A stretch of DNA of 47,270 nt from Muribaculaceae bacterium (GTDB lineage Bacteria; Bacteroidota; Bacteroidia; Bacteroidales; Muribaculaceae). The first letter of the stretch is position 1; each line of letters opens with the position of its first letter. The stretch spans positions 1-47,270 of the forward strand of contig JAGATN010000047.1 in assembly GCA_017621225.1 (NCBI GenBank). Reading direction: 5' to 3'. The notes below the pieces were generated by a model, which was not told where the DNA came from, made no database searches, and saw only the letters and a program-made list of their open reading frames with translations. Shown here one piece after another: positions 26,274-35,178 of this stretch. The position numbers and the translations under genes were made by a program.

Positions 26274-27237
26274 AAAGCTATTACGCGAATTTTTGCCTTC
26301 GGTAATCGCCCATACGCCCGCCGACATTGCCGATGTGATAGTGGTGGACAATGGCAGCAGCGACGATTCGCTATCGGTGATGCGCAACGAATTCCCATCG
26401 GTAAAGCTGATTGAGTTTCCCGAAAACCTCGGATTCGCCGAAGGATACAACCAAGCTTTGAAGGCTACGAGCTACGAGTACACCGTGTTGCTCAACTCGG
26501 ATGTGGCGGTCGACGACGACTGGCTGACACCGATGTACGACTATATGGCTTCGCACAAAAACGTAGGAGCCTGTCAACCGAAAATATTGTCATATGCCGA
26601 CAAATCGAAATTCGAGTATGCCGGAGCCGCCGGCGGATACCTCGACCGAAACGGATATCCTTACTGCCGAGGACGCATATTCGACTCCATCGAGACCGAT
26701 TCGGGGCAATACGACGACATCACATCTATATTTTGGGCCTCGGGAGCGGCATTTATGGTACGCACGGAGCTATACCTCAAGGCCGGAGGACTCGACGCCT
26801 CATTCTTCGCCCATATGGAAGAAATAGACCTTTGCTGGCGAATAAGGCTGATGGGCTACGACATCGTGGCCGTGCCGCAGGCACACGTATATCACCTCGG
26901 CGGAGGCAGCCTGCCGGCTTCAAATCCGCGAAAAACGTACCTCAACTTCCGCAACAACCTGCTGATGCTCCATAAGAATCTCCCCGACGCAACGAGAAGG
27001 GGCAAGCTGTTCAGACGGCGCATCCTCGACGGAATAGCATGGCTTAAATATGCCGTCACGTTCGATTTTGCCAACGCCGCCGCAATATGGAAAGCGCATC
27101 GCGACTTCGCCGCAATGCGCTCAAACTATACCTTACATCCCGACACCGACTTACTAAGTGCGGTGCCTAATCGGGATGTCAATATCCTTACAGCCTATTT
27201 CATTTCAAATATCAAAACTTATTCCAGGCTGCATTAA
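26233..27237 (+). CDS. Family 2 glycosyltransferase
   Basis: 334 residues. GT-A fold start AVIILNWNGEKLLREFLPS and VVDNGSSDDS, then LLNSDVAVDDDWL with the DXD-like metal site and, later, SGAAFMVRTELYLKAGGLDASFFAHMEEIDLCWRI. The family matches rhamnosyltransferase-like GT2 proteins of cell-surface glycan assembly. It overlaps the acyltransferase by 41 bases, an unusually long same-strand overlap implying tight translational linkage. The start is well supported because the fold begins at residue 3. Confidence 0.9.
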   Translation: MKPIAVIILNWNGEKLLREFLPSVIAHTPADIADVIVVDNGSSDDSLSVMRNEFPSVKLIEFPENLGFAEGYNQALKATSYEYTVLLNSDVAVDDDWLTPMYDYMASHKNVGACQPKILSYADKSKFEYAGAAGGYLDRNGYPYCRGRIFDSIETDSGQYDDITSIFWASGAAFMVRTELYLKAGGLDASFFAHMEEIDLCWRIRLMGYDIVAVPQAHVYHLGGGSLPASNPRKTYLNFRNNLLMLHKNLPDATRRGKLFRRRILDGIAWLKYAVTFDFANAAAIWKAHRDFAAMRSNYTLHPDTDLLSAVPNRDVNILTAYFISNIKTYSRLH

Positions 27238-27767
27238 TCTTCTGCCACTCCCTCTACGGCAACGGCCTCTACTTCTTCTTTTTTAAGCTGCTCGTTATTT
27301 TTTATCGAATCGGCAGCTTCAATGATGGGATTGGAGTCGAATGCCGCCAACTGTTTGCGGAATGCATTGGCTATTTCAGCGGGACTGATGCTTCCCAATC
27401 CGGCTTCCTTCACTTCATTGGCTATTTCAGCCCAACGTTTGTTGACAGCCACGCTATCCTTTGCCATGGCGGTATCGTAGCAATCCACCGTGCGACGCAT
27501 GGCGGTAATAGCCTCGTCAAGATTGCCCTTCGACGTATTTACGCCCACGAGGGTGATGTATGCGGTGGTTAGATCCGACAACGTCTTTATGCTACACTTA
27601 TCGCGATTGGCAAACAATTCATTGCTCAGAGTGGCAGCCTTGGCATAGTCACCTTGCTCCATCGACTGAGCTATCTCGTTACATTTCTTTTCCTCCTCGC
27701 CTGCACATGATGCAACCGAAACGGCCATAATGGCAATAAGAGCCATCGATAAAAATTTCCTTATCAT
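27234..27767 (-). CDS. Lipoprotein of unknown function
   Basis: 177 residues. Signal peptide with lipobox SVASC (Cys21) and an acidic EEE soon after, compatible with lipidation and outer-membrane sorting in Bacteroidetes. The rest is helical and TPR-like in feel (DYAKAATLSNELFANRD, GNLDEAITAMRRTVDCYDTA), with an acidic, valine/alanine-rich tail. It converges on the GT2 gene with a four-base overlap of the two ends. No family recognised. Confidence 0.75.
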   Translation of the reverse strand: MIRKFLSMALIAIMAVSVASCAGEEEKKCNEIAQSMEQGDYAKAATLSNELFANRDKCSIKTLSDLTTAYITLVGVNTSKGNLDEAITAMRRTVDCYDTAMAKDSVAVNKRWAEIANEVKEAGLGSISPAEIANAFRKQLAAFDSNPIIEAADSIKNNEQLKKEEVEAVAVEGVAED

Positions 27768-27793
27768 ATCATTTTTTCTTTAAGTTCTATTAA

Positions 27794-27837
27794 TAGAAAA
27801 AACAAAGGCCCCATTTTGTTTTGAAAATGAGACCTTT
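27794..27837 (-). terminator. Intrinsic terminator of the nfn operon
   Basis: AAAGGCCCCATTTT (27804-27817) pairs, with two G-T pairs, with AAAATGAGACCTTT (27824-27837). Read on the minus strand the stem follows the large-subunit gene by about 45 bases and ends in a T run (tgttttttc). Confidence 0.75.
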
Positions 27838-27882
27838 TTTTGATAATTTTAAAAAATCGGATATACGCGAATCGTATGTACG

Positions 27883-29349
27883 CTATTTTTCAAGCGCGGC
27901 AGCCATCGATGCGGCGGCCCTGCGGCCATCGCCCATGGCAAGTATCACGGTTGCACCGCCACGCACTATGTCGCCACCGGCATAGAGGTTGGAAATCGAC
28001 GAGCACATGGTTGAGTCGTCAACCACTATGGTGCCGCGCGACGACACTTCAAGACCGTCGACCGAATTCGGTATGAGCGGATTGGGCGAAACGCCGACGC
28101 TCACTATCACCATATCAACAGGTATTTCGTCGATGGCGCCTTCGATCGGCACCGGCGAACGACGACCCGACGCGTCAGGTTCGCCAAGCTCCATACGCTG
28201 AACTCGCATAGCGCACACGCGTCCTTTTTCGTCGCCTATGTACTCTATCGGATTGTGCAGCGTCATGAATTCAACGCCCTCCTCCTTTGCATGCTTCACC
28301 TCCTCGAGACGAGCGGGCATTTCAGACTCGCTGCGGCGATACACGAGCATCACGCGCTCCGCGCCCATGCGACGTGCCGTGCGCACGGAGTCCATTGCAG
28401 TGTTTCCACCGCCAATTATGGCAGCCGTCTTTCCTTTGGCAACCGGGGTGTCACAACCCTCTCTGCCGGCCCCCATAAGATTTACGCGGGTAAGATATTC
28501 GTTGCTCGACATCACGCCGATCAGATTCTCGCCGGGGATGCCCATAAATCGAGGCAAACCGGCTCCCGAAGCCACGAACAATCCTTTAAAGCCCGACTTC
28601 ATCAAATCGTCGTAGCTCAACGTCTTGCCTATTATGCAATCGCGCACGAACTTCACGCCAAGTCGTTTGAGCGACTCTATCTCCACGTCGACCACGGCAT
28701 TCGGCAATCGGAACTCCGGAATGCCATATTTCAGCACTCCACCGATTTCATGCAATGCCTCATAAACCGTAACGTCATAGCCTCGCTTGGCCATATCGCC
28801 GGCAAACGAAAGTCCGGCAGGGCCCGATCCGGCAACAGCCACCTTTATTCCGTTCAAAACTATCTCGGCCTCGCCGGTCGGCGCGTCGACGCGTTTGGCG
28901 GCATCGGCGGCAAAACGTTCGAGATAACCTATTGCCACCGGCTCTTTCTTCATCTTATTATATATGCAGCGCGACTCGCATTGCTTCTCCTGAGGACATA
29001 CGCGACCGCAAACGGCCGGGAGCGCGCTCGTCTCCCTAAGCACCACGTCGGCGGCCTTAAAGTCGCCGCGCTCTATGTTTTTCACGAATCCGGGAATGTT
29101 TATCGCCACCGGGCAACCGTGCGTGCATTGCGGATCGGGGCAGTCGAGGCATCGCGTGGCTTCGAGCATGGCTTGCTCGCGCGAAAGCCCTTGATTCACC
29201 TCCTCGTTGTTGGTCACTCGATAGTCGGCCGGTAGTTCCGGCATCTTCACTCTCGGAATGGCACCGCGCTCTTTTGCGGTGTGCCTTTTTCTCAATTCTT
29301 CACGCCATTGCGCATCGCGCGGAGCCGAAGTTTTTATATTTTCACTCAT
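27883..29349 (-). CDS. nfnB: Electron-bifurcating ferredoxin:NADP oxidoreductase, large subunit (NfnB; GltD-like)
   Basis: 488 residues. N-terminal ferredoxin-like domain with two [4Fe-4S] sets: Cys67, Cys70, Cys75, Cys79 and Cys114, Cys118, Cys124, Cys128. Then a FAD motif VAGSGPAGLSFAGDMAKRG and an NADPH-binding AAIIGGGNTAMDSVRTARRMG. By itself it resembles the glutamate synthase small subunit, but the upstream gene encodes the matching small subunit of the Nfn (also SudAB) complex and no large glutamate synthase is near, so the bifurcating transhydrogenase is the better call. It would couple NADPH, NADH and ferredoxin pools in the cytoplasm. Confidence 0.85.
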   Translation of the reverse strand: MSENIKTSAPRDAQWREELRKRHTAKERGAIPRVKMPELPADYRVTNNEEVNQGLSREQAMLEATRCLDCPDPQCTHGCPVAINIPGFVKNIERGDFKAADVVLRETSALPAVCGRVCPQEKQCESRCIYNKMKKEPVAIGYLERFAADAAKRVDAPTGEAEIVLNGIKVAVAGSGPAGLSFAGDMAKRGYDVTVYEALHEIGGVLKYGIPEFRLPNAVVDVEIESLKRLGVKFVRDCIIGKTLSYDDLMKSGFKGLFVASGAGLPRFMGIPGENLIGVMSSNEYLTRVNLMGAGREGCDTPVAKGKTAAIIGGGNTAMDSVRTARRMGAERVMLVYRRSESEMPARLEEVKHAKEEGVEFMTLHNPIEYIGDEKGRVCAMRVQRMELGEPDASGRRSPVPIEGAIDEIPVDMVIVSVGVSPNPLIPNSVDGLEVSSRGTIVVDDSTMCSSISNLYAGGDIVRGGATVILAMGDGRRAAASMAAALEK

Positions 29350-29362
29350 TCTGATTATTCCA

Positions 29363-30145
29363 TTAATTGTATGACCTTAAACGCATCATCATTTCATCAA
29401 AATCCACCTGATGAGCATCGAATTCCGGACCGTCAATGCATACGAACTTCGTTTTGCCTCCCACCGTCACTCGACAGGCGCCGCACATGCCGGTTCCGTC
29501 GACCATGATGGTGTTGAGCGAACACATTGTAGGAACATTGTACTTAGCCGTAAGCTGCGACACGAATTTCATCATTACGGCCGGGCCTATCGTCACTACG
29601 AGGTCAACCTTCTCGCGATTTATCACCGACTCCACGCCGGCAGTAACGAGGCCTTTGGTTCCATACGAACCGTCGTCGGTCATTATTATCACCTCATCGC
29701 TATACGGACGCACTTGATCCTCGAGTATTATGAGGTCTTTGGTTCTTGCGGCTAATACGGTTATCACCCTGTTGCCGGCCTCTTTCATGGCCTTGACGAT
29801 AGGCAACAACGGAGCCACGCCTACGCCACCGCCGCAACACACCACGGTGCCTACTTTTTCTATGTGCGTAGCCTGTCCGAGCGGCCCCACTACGTCAGTA
29901 AATTCCATTCCGGGTTCAAGGGCACAAATCTTTTTCGTCGACACCCCTATTTCCTGTACCACAAGCGTTATCGTTCCGGCTTGAACGTCAGCATCGGCTA
30001 TTGTCAGAGGTATTCGTTCGCCCCCTTCACCCACTCGCACTATCACGAAATGTCCCGGACGCCGTGAGCGGGCTATCATCGGAGCCTCAACCACAAGCTT
30101 AACCACCTTTTCCGAGAAATGTTCTTTCTCTAATACTTTAAACAT
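29363..30145 (-). CDS. nfnA: Electron-bifurcating ferredoxin:NADP oxidoreductase, small subunit (NfnA)
   Basis: 260 residues. PyrK-like ferredoxin reductase fold: FAD site ERIPLTIADAD, NAD site VVCCGGGVGVAPLLPI, and a C-terminal [2Fe-2S] site DGTGMCGACRV...FVC (Asp218, Cys221, Cys224, Cys236), the Asp-plus-three-Cys arrangement known for Nfn. It is first in the operon, 13 bases before the large subunit. A TATATTTG -7 element on the minus strand is 46 bases upstream. Confidence 0.88.
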   Translation of the reverse strand: MFKVLEKEHFSEKVVKLVVEAPMIARSRRPGHFVIVRVGEGGERIPLTIADADVQAGTITLVVQEIGVSTKKICALEPGMEFTDVVGPLGQATHIEKVGTVVCCGGGVGVAPLLPIVKAMKEAGNRVITVLAARTKDLIILEDQVRPYSDEVIIMTDDGSYGTKGLVTAGVESVINREKVDLVVTIGPAVMMKFVSQLTAKYNVPTMCSLNTIMVDGTGMCGACRVTVGGKTKFVCIDGPEFDAHQVDFDEMMMRLRSYN

Positions 30146-30190
30146 CTATCTAATAATTGCTTTAATTGTTCGTGTTGAATACAACAATCG

Positions 30191-30198
30191 CAAATATA
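30191..30198 (-). promoter_or_regulatory. Candidate -7 element for the nfn operon
   Basis: TATATTTG on the minus strand, about 46 bases before the small-subunit start. No exact TTTG at the expected -33 position. Confidence 0.45.
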
Positions 30199-30262
30199 CG
30201 CAAAAACAACGATACTTCGATATTCACCGACCGATTTTATGTCAAGCCATGGGGATAAATAA

Positions 30263-30295
30263 TTTGCATTCATACATATATGTTTTGTATCTTTG
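30263..30295 (+). promoter_or_regulatory. Promoter of the alpha-galactosidase gene
   Basis: TTTG (30263-30266), 21-base spacer, TATCTTTG (30288-30295); 73 bases before the ATG. Confidence 0.7.
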
Positions 30296-30368
30296 TGAAA
30301 AATAAGCGCGATTCCTCCTATTTTTAGGATAAAGGCATTTTTAGATTATAACATCAACAATATTTATC

Positions 30369-32564
30369 ATGAAAAAATTCATCACAGCAACTTTGCTAAT
30401 GACGACCGTCATTTCGGCCGGTGCGCAAAACGCCGAGCGAAACATCATTCGCATTGCCACCGACAATACCGACCTCGTTCTTGAGGTAGGGCCAAACAAC
30501 CGTCTATACCAGACTTATTTAGGACCGAAGCTGATGCACGACTCCGACATCCGAAACTTGTCGTGGAATCAGATAGCCGGATCGGACGGCTCCGTGTCGA
30601 CTCGCGGATGGGAAGCATACTCAACGTCGGGCAACGAAGACTTCTTCGAACCGGCACTCGGCATAACCCACGCCGACGGCAACATGAGCACCTATCTGTA
30701 TTATCAGAACCACACCCGGTCAGAAGTGCCCGGGGGCACGCTTACCAGCATAAACCTGAAAGATGACAAATACCCCGTAAACGTAACCATCAATTACGTT
30801 GCATACCCAAAAGAGAACGTAATAAAAACCTGGACGGAAATATCGCACAAAGAAAAGAAGCCCATAACGCTTTCGCAATACGCCTCCGCGATGCTATACT
30901 TCAACGAGCCGCAATACTGGCTCACCGAATTCAGCAGCGACTGGGCCAAAGAAGCTCAAATGAGCAGCCAGCAATTGCAATTCGGCAAAAAAGTAATCGA
31001 CACCAAACTCGGAAGCCGCGCGGCAATGTTTACGCATCCGTTCTTTGAAGTGGGTCTGAACGGCCCGGTAAAAGAAAACTCAGGCGAAGTGCTGATGGGT
31101 ACGCTCGGATGGACAGGAAACTTCCGATTCACATTCGAAGTCGACAATGCGGGAAACTTGCGAGTGCTGCCGGGCATCAACCCCTATGCATCCAACTATA
31201 TGCTGAAGGCCGACGAGGTTTTCACGACTCCCGAATTCATATTCACGCTCAGCTACGACGGTGCCGGACAAGGCAGCCGCAATCTGCATGACTGGGCGCG
31301 AAAATATGAATTGAAAGATGGCGAAGGATCGCGCCTGACGCTGCTAAACAACTGGGAAAACACCGGATTCAACTTCAATCAGGATGTCCTCTCAAAACTT
31401 ATGGTAGAAGCAAAGCACCTGGGCGTCGACATGTTTCTTCTCGATGACGGATGGTTTGGCAATAAATATCCCAGAAAGAACGACCGCGCCGGATTGGGCG
31501 ACTGGGAAGTGACCCACGACAAACTTCCCGGCGGAGTTGCCGCGCTCGTCAAGGCTGCCCAAGATGCCGACGTGAAGTTTGGCATATGGATCGAACCTGA
31601 AATGGTAAATCCCAAAAGCGAACTGTACGAAAAGCATCCCGATTGGGTCATAGAGCAACCTAACCGAGAGACTTACTACTACCGCAATCAGCTCGTGCTC
31701 GACCTGAGCAATCCGAAAGTACAGGACTACGTGTTTGGCGTGGTCGACAACATCCTGACCGAAAATCCCGATGTGGCATACTTCAAATGGGATTGCAACA
31801 GCCCCATAACCAACATATACTCACCATATGCCAAGGATCACCAAAGCCAATTGTACGTCGACCACGTAAGAGGCATCTATAATGTGCTGAAACGCATTAA
31901 GGACAAATACCCCAACGTGCCCATGATGCTCTGCTCGGGCGGTGGAGCACGATGCGACTACGAAGCATTGAAATATTTCACCGAATTCTGGTGCTCCGAC
32001 AATACAAATCCCATCGAACGAGTGTTCATACAATGGGGCTTCTCGCAATTTTTCCCTGCAAAAGCCATGGCTGCCCACGTGACAAGCTGGAACAGAAACA
32101 CTTCGATAAAATTCCGCACCGACGTAGCCGCAATGTGCAAACTCGGATTCGACATAGGCTTGCACGAACTCAGCGCCGATGAACTCGCTTACTGCCAACA
32201 AGCCGTGGCAAATTGGAAACGTCTTCAGCCGACAGTGATGGATGGCGACCAGTATCGCCTCGTATCGCCTTACGAAACCAATCACGCCGCAATTGAATGT
32301 GTCGACAAGCAAAAAAATTCGGCCGTGCTGTTTGCCTACGATCTCGCGCCTCGCTACCAAGAGAAACTTCCGGCAGTGAAATTGCAAGGACTTGACCCCA
32401 ACAAAAAATATCTGGTAAAGGAAATAAATCTCATGCCCGGATCGAAGTCGCGCTTTTCAGGCAACGACAAGACGTTTACCGGCGATTATCTGATGAAGGT
32501 AGGCTTGAGACCATTCACCGATCGCCACAACAACTCAACCGTAATAGAACTTACCGCACAATAA
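30369..32564 (+). CDS. Alpha-galactosidase, GH36, exported
   Basis: 731 residues with a signal peptide (KKFITATLLMTTVISAGA). An N-terminal beta-sandwich is followed by the TIM barrel with LLDDGWFGNKYPRKNDRAGLGDW, GIWIEPEMVNP, the nucleophile in FKWDCN (Asp475) and the acid/base in WCSDNTNPIER (Asp544). These are the GH36 catalytic signatures. Full length. It would release terminal alpha-galactose from raffinose-type oligosaccharides or galactomannan in the periplasm. It has its own promoter and terminator and no SusC/SusD pair is adjacent. Confidence 0.95.
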   Translation: MKKFITATLLMTTVISAGAQNAERNIIRIATDNTDLVLEVGPNNRLYQTYLGPKLMHDSDIRNLSWNQIAGSDGSVSTRGWEAYSTSGNEDFFEPALGITHADGNMSTYLYYQNHTRSEVPGGTLTSINLKDDKYPVNVTINYVAYPKENVIKTWTEISHKEKKPITLSQYASAMLYFNEPQYWLTEFSSDWAKEAQMSSQQLQFGKKVIDTKLGSRAAMFTHPFFEVGLNGPVKENSGEVLMGTLGWTGNFRFTFEVDNAGNLRVLPGINPYASNYMLKADEVFTTPEFIFTLSYDGAGQGSRNLHDWARKYELKDGEGSRLTLLNNWENTGFNFNQDVLSKLMVEAKHLGVDMFLLDDGWFGNKYPRKNDRAGLGDWEVTHDKLPGGVAALVKAAQDADVKFGIWIEPEMVNPKSELYEKHPDWVIEQPNRETYYYRNQLVLDLSNPKVQDYVFGVVDNILTENPDVAYFKWDCNSPITNIYSPYAKDHQSQLYVDHVRGIYNVLKRIKDKYPNVPMMLCSGGGARCDYEALKYFTEFWCSDNTNPIERVFIQWGFSQFFPAKAMAAHVTSWNRNTSIKFRTDVAAMCKLGFDIGLHELSADELAYCQQAVANWKRLQPTVMDGDQYRLVSPYETNHAAIECVDKQKNSAVLFAYDLAPRYQEKLPAVKLQGLDPNKKYLVKEINLMPGSKSRFSGNDKTFTGDYLMKVGLRPFTDRHNNSTVIELTAQ

Positions 32565-32590
32565 CGCATTGCGTTAACCCCAACTAAATA

Positions 32591-32641
32591 GTCACGGCCC
32601 GGAATGACTCCCATACGAATCATCCGGGCCGTGACTTTTAT
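32591..32641 (+). terminator. Intrinsic terminator after the alpha-galactosidase gene
   Basis: Perfect 13-bp stem GTCACGGCCCGGA (32591-32603) / TCCGGGCCGTGAC (32623-32635) followed by TTTTATT. Confidence 0.9.
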
Positions 32642-32846
32642 TGCTGAACATCTCCCATATAAGAATCGATACGAATATGTTCTAAAAAGGCTTTGGAATT
32701 AAAGAGTTATTTTGCTGAAGTAAAGTGGTCAAATTCGACCACTTTGAAATTAGGGTTATGTAATCCTGCATTCCCATATTCATCTAATGTAAAGTTTTTT
32801 AACCGTTTTTGAAGTTTCGACACTTCAGCGAATGAATTATTATAAG
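32642..32846. other. Spacer with a short palindrome and a possible gene remnant
   Basis: AT-rich spacer before the T9SS operon. It holds a perfect 9-bp inverted repeat AAAGTGGTC-AAATTC-GACCACTTT (32722-32745) and a second small one, TGAAGT..ACTTCA, near 32810-32827. On the minus strand 32904-32707 is open for 65 codons ending EFDHFTSAK, overlapping the promoter of the next gene; it might be a leftover C-terminal gene fragment, but I do not recognise it. No convincing active gene. Confidence 0.35.
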
Positions 32847-32854
32847 TAACTTTG
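32847..32854 (+). promoter_or_regulatory. Candidate -7 element for the T9SS cargo / lytic transglycosylase / uvrA operon
   Basis: TAACTTTG, 32 bases before the TTG start codon of the first gene; no exact TTTG at -33. Confidence 0.5.
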
Positions 32855-32885
32855 TAGGTCAAATCAATCCGCAATCGACACACAC

Positions 32886-34178
32886 TTGAAAGTCTGCATT
32901 TCACTCATCTGCATTCTCGCGATAGCTTGTACCTCAATCTGTTCGGCGCAAAAGCTATCGGTGTCGGCCGGTGGACCCGGAGTCATTAAAATCGACGCGC
33001 CGGCATCCTCCGGGCTCAAATGCATATACGTGGTCGACAATTGCAATGAAGCAACCATCGAATATTCTACGTCGAACGGCACGGCCAATGTTTCGTGGAT
33101 GTCGTTTGACAACCGTGGGAGTGCATACGCCGAAAATGTCGACACGACAATAGGCAGCGGCGGAACGCTCACGCTAAGCAACGTAAAGCCTGATTGCGGA
33201 TACATAATTTCTGACGGCGCACGGCAACTTGCGTTCTGGGTGGTTGACTACTCCCGGCATCGATTTGAAATAAAATCGGCATCTATTTCAGATCAGACCG
33301 ACTGCCAATCGACAATACTCGATTTCGAAGGAGAGGCTTCGCCCATCAATTACTATTCCACGACAGGACGCCGACTGGAATTAAGCCGCGAAATATCGGT
33401 CAAGTACACCACGCTCGTCAACGTCGAAGGCAAGTTCGAGATGCAAACCGTCGAACGCACATTACCATCGATAACGTCAGAAATTCGCGTAGACGCACCA
33501 CTTTGCGAAACCACGTTTACCATATCGGGCGACCGATTCAAAGCGCAATGGGGCGAAACCGACGAATATGTCACGGCCGCTTACGCTTCGACAGCCGTAG
33601 ATGCCATAACGTCGATCGAAACGGTGGAAAACGACGCTTCCAATCAACAAGAAGGAGCCACTTCCGGACCGCTCAAAATAAATCTGACGGCAGAGACCAA
33701 CGATGCCGCCGTATTCAAGGAATGGCAAATATCATCCGACCCCGAATTCGATGCAATAATCGACCGCATACAATCTCAGACCGACACTTACACGCTCGCC
33801 GACACGGGAAAATACTTCATCCGCTTTGTGGCGGCAAACGCCGATGCGTCATGCAGCTACACGAGCGAGACGTATGAACTGGAGATAGGCGAATCGTCCA
33901 TTAAGTGCCCCAACGCCTTCACGCCCAACAACGACGGCGTAAACGACGAGTGGAAAGTCAGCTACCGTTCGATCATCGACTTCGAATGCGTAATATTCAA
34001 TCGCTGGGGCACGCGAATAGCCACGCTTACCCATCCTTCGCAAGGGTGGGACGGCAAATATCGCAACTCGCCCGTTCCGTCAGGCACCTACTACTACGTA
34101 ATCAAAGCACGTGGCGCCGACGGACGACAATACAACCTGTCTGGCGACATAAACATTTTGAAAAGCAAGAACCAATAA
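32886..34178 (+). CDS. Secreted protein with T9SS type B sorting domain (gliding-type C-terminus)
   Basis: 430 residues. Start is TTG, chosen because the signal peptide (KVCISLICILAIACTSICSAQ) begins there and the promoter element lies just upstream. The middle is beta-rich with Ig-like character (TYTLADTGKYFIRFVAANADASCSYTSETYEL). The last ~90 residues are a classic type B sorting domain: CPNAFTPNNDGVNDEWKV, FNRWGTRI, GWDGKYRNSPVPSGTYYYVIKA and a final strand DINIL. It is therefore exported by the type IX system and released or anchored at the surface. Function of the body is unknown. Confidence 0.88.
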   Translation: MKVCISLICILAIACTSICSAQKLSVSAGGPGVIKIDAPASSGLKCIYVVDNCNEATIEYSTSNGTANVSWMSFDNRGSAYAENVDTTIGSGGTLTLSNVKPDCGYIISDGARQLAFWVVDYSRHRFEIKSASISDQTDCQSTILDFEGEASPINYYSTTGRRLELSREISVKYTTLVNVEGKFEMQTVERTLPSITSEIRVDAPLCETTFTISGDRFKAQWGETDEYVTAAYASTAVDAITSIETVENDASNQQEGATSGPLKINLTAETNDAAVFKEWQISSDPEFDAIIDRIQSQTDTYTLADTGKYFIRFVAANADASCSYTSETYELEIGESSIKCPNAFTPNNDGVNDEWKVSYRSIIDFECVIFNRWGTRIATLTHPSQGWDGKYRNSPVPSGTYYYVIKARGADGRQYNLSGDINILKSKNQ

Positions 34179-34197
34179 CAGTCAAACAAATCCGACT

Positions 34198-35178
34198 ATG
34201 AACATACTACATAAAATATCACTCATTTCGGCAACGGCGGCATGCGCAGCCATAATCATTGCGGCTTCATCATGCAGCGAAGCGCGCGCCACCAACGCCG
34301 CCAAATCGGTGGCAAGCGAACAGGCCACCGACGTAATAAGCCCCAAAATACCCTCGCACGCAACCTTTGCCGGCGAAAAAATCGACCTCGACCGCGTGGA
34401 CATGTACGAACGCTTCGACCGCGAGCTAACCTCAATGGCATTTACCCACGGCAACACGTTGCTCGTCATAAAACGCGCCAACCGGCTGTTTCCCGTAATG
34501 GCTCCGATATTGAAGGAAGCGGGAGTACCGTCCGACATGCTCTATCTGGCTTGCATAGAAAGCACGCTGAATCCGCGCGCTCTCTCCGGAGCCAAAGCGG
34601 GTGGAATATGGCAATTCATGCCGACCACCGCAAAAGAGTATGGCCTCGAGGTGAACGATTACGTAGACGAGCGCTACAACATTGAAAAAGCCACCCGTGC
34701 AGCGTGCAAATATCTCAAACGCGCCTACGCGCGATATGGCAGCTGGGAATCGGTTGCCGCTTCTTACAACGGCGGCATGGCCCGGGTAAGCAAGGAACTC
34801 GAAGCACAAGGCGTCGACACGGCTTACGACCTGTATCTCACCGACGAAACGTCGCGCTACATGTTTCGCTTGCTGGCAATGAAATGCATAATGGAAAATC
34901 CCGCCGCCTTCGGCTACCGCATAAGCGCCGACCAACTTTATCAACCCATGGAATATGAAACGGTCGAAGTAAGCACTCCGGTAAGCGACTGGCCTGCATG
35001 GGCCAAAAGCCACGGCATCGACTACATGACGTTGCGCGACAGCAATCCATGGATACGCGCAAAGTCATTGCCCAACAAAACCGGAAAGACCTACAAAGTA
35101 CTGATTCCGACGAAAAATTCCATGTATCGCTCAAAGCAAAAGAAACAAGTGTACAACAATAATTGGATTTCGAAATGA
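34198..35178 (+). CDS. Membrane-bound lytic transglycosylase (MltD/SLT-like lipoprotein)
   Basis: 326 residues. Lipobox AASSC (Cys26). The SLT domain has the catalytic glutamate in [27 protein letters not shown] (Glu121), then [22 protein letters not shown] and a conserved RYMFR segment. A C-terminal region ([17 protein letters not shown]) resembles the end of a LysM-like or sorting element. It cleaves peptidoglycan glycan strands to anhydro products at the envelope. It starts 19 bases after the T9SS protein and its stop overlaps the uvrA ATG (ATGA). Confidence 0.9.
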   Translation: MNILHKISLISATAACAAIIIAASSCSEARATNAAKSVASEQATDVISPKIPSHATFAGEKIDLDRVDMYERFDRELTSMAFTHGNTLLVIKRANRLFPVMAPILKEAGVPSDMLYLACIESTLNPRALSGAKAGGIWQFMPTTAKEYGLEVNDYVDERYNIEKATRAACKYLKRAYARYGSWESVAASYNGGMARVSKELEAQGVDTAYDLYLTDETSRYMFRLLAMKCIMENPAAFGYRISADQLYQPMEYETVEVSTPVSDWPAWAKSHGIDYMTLRDSNPWIRAKSLPNKTGKTYKVLIPTKNSMYRSKQKKQVYNNNWISK

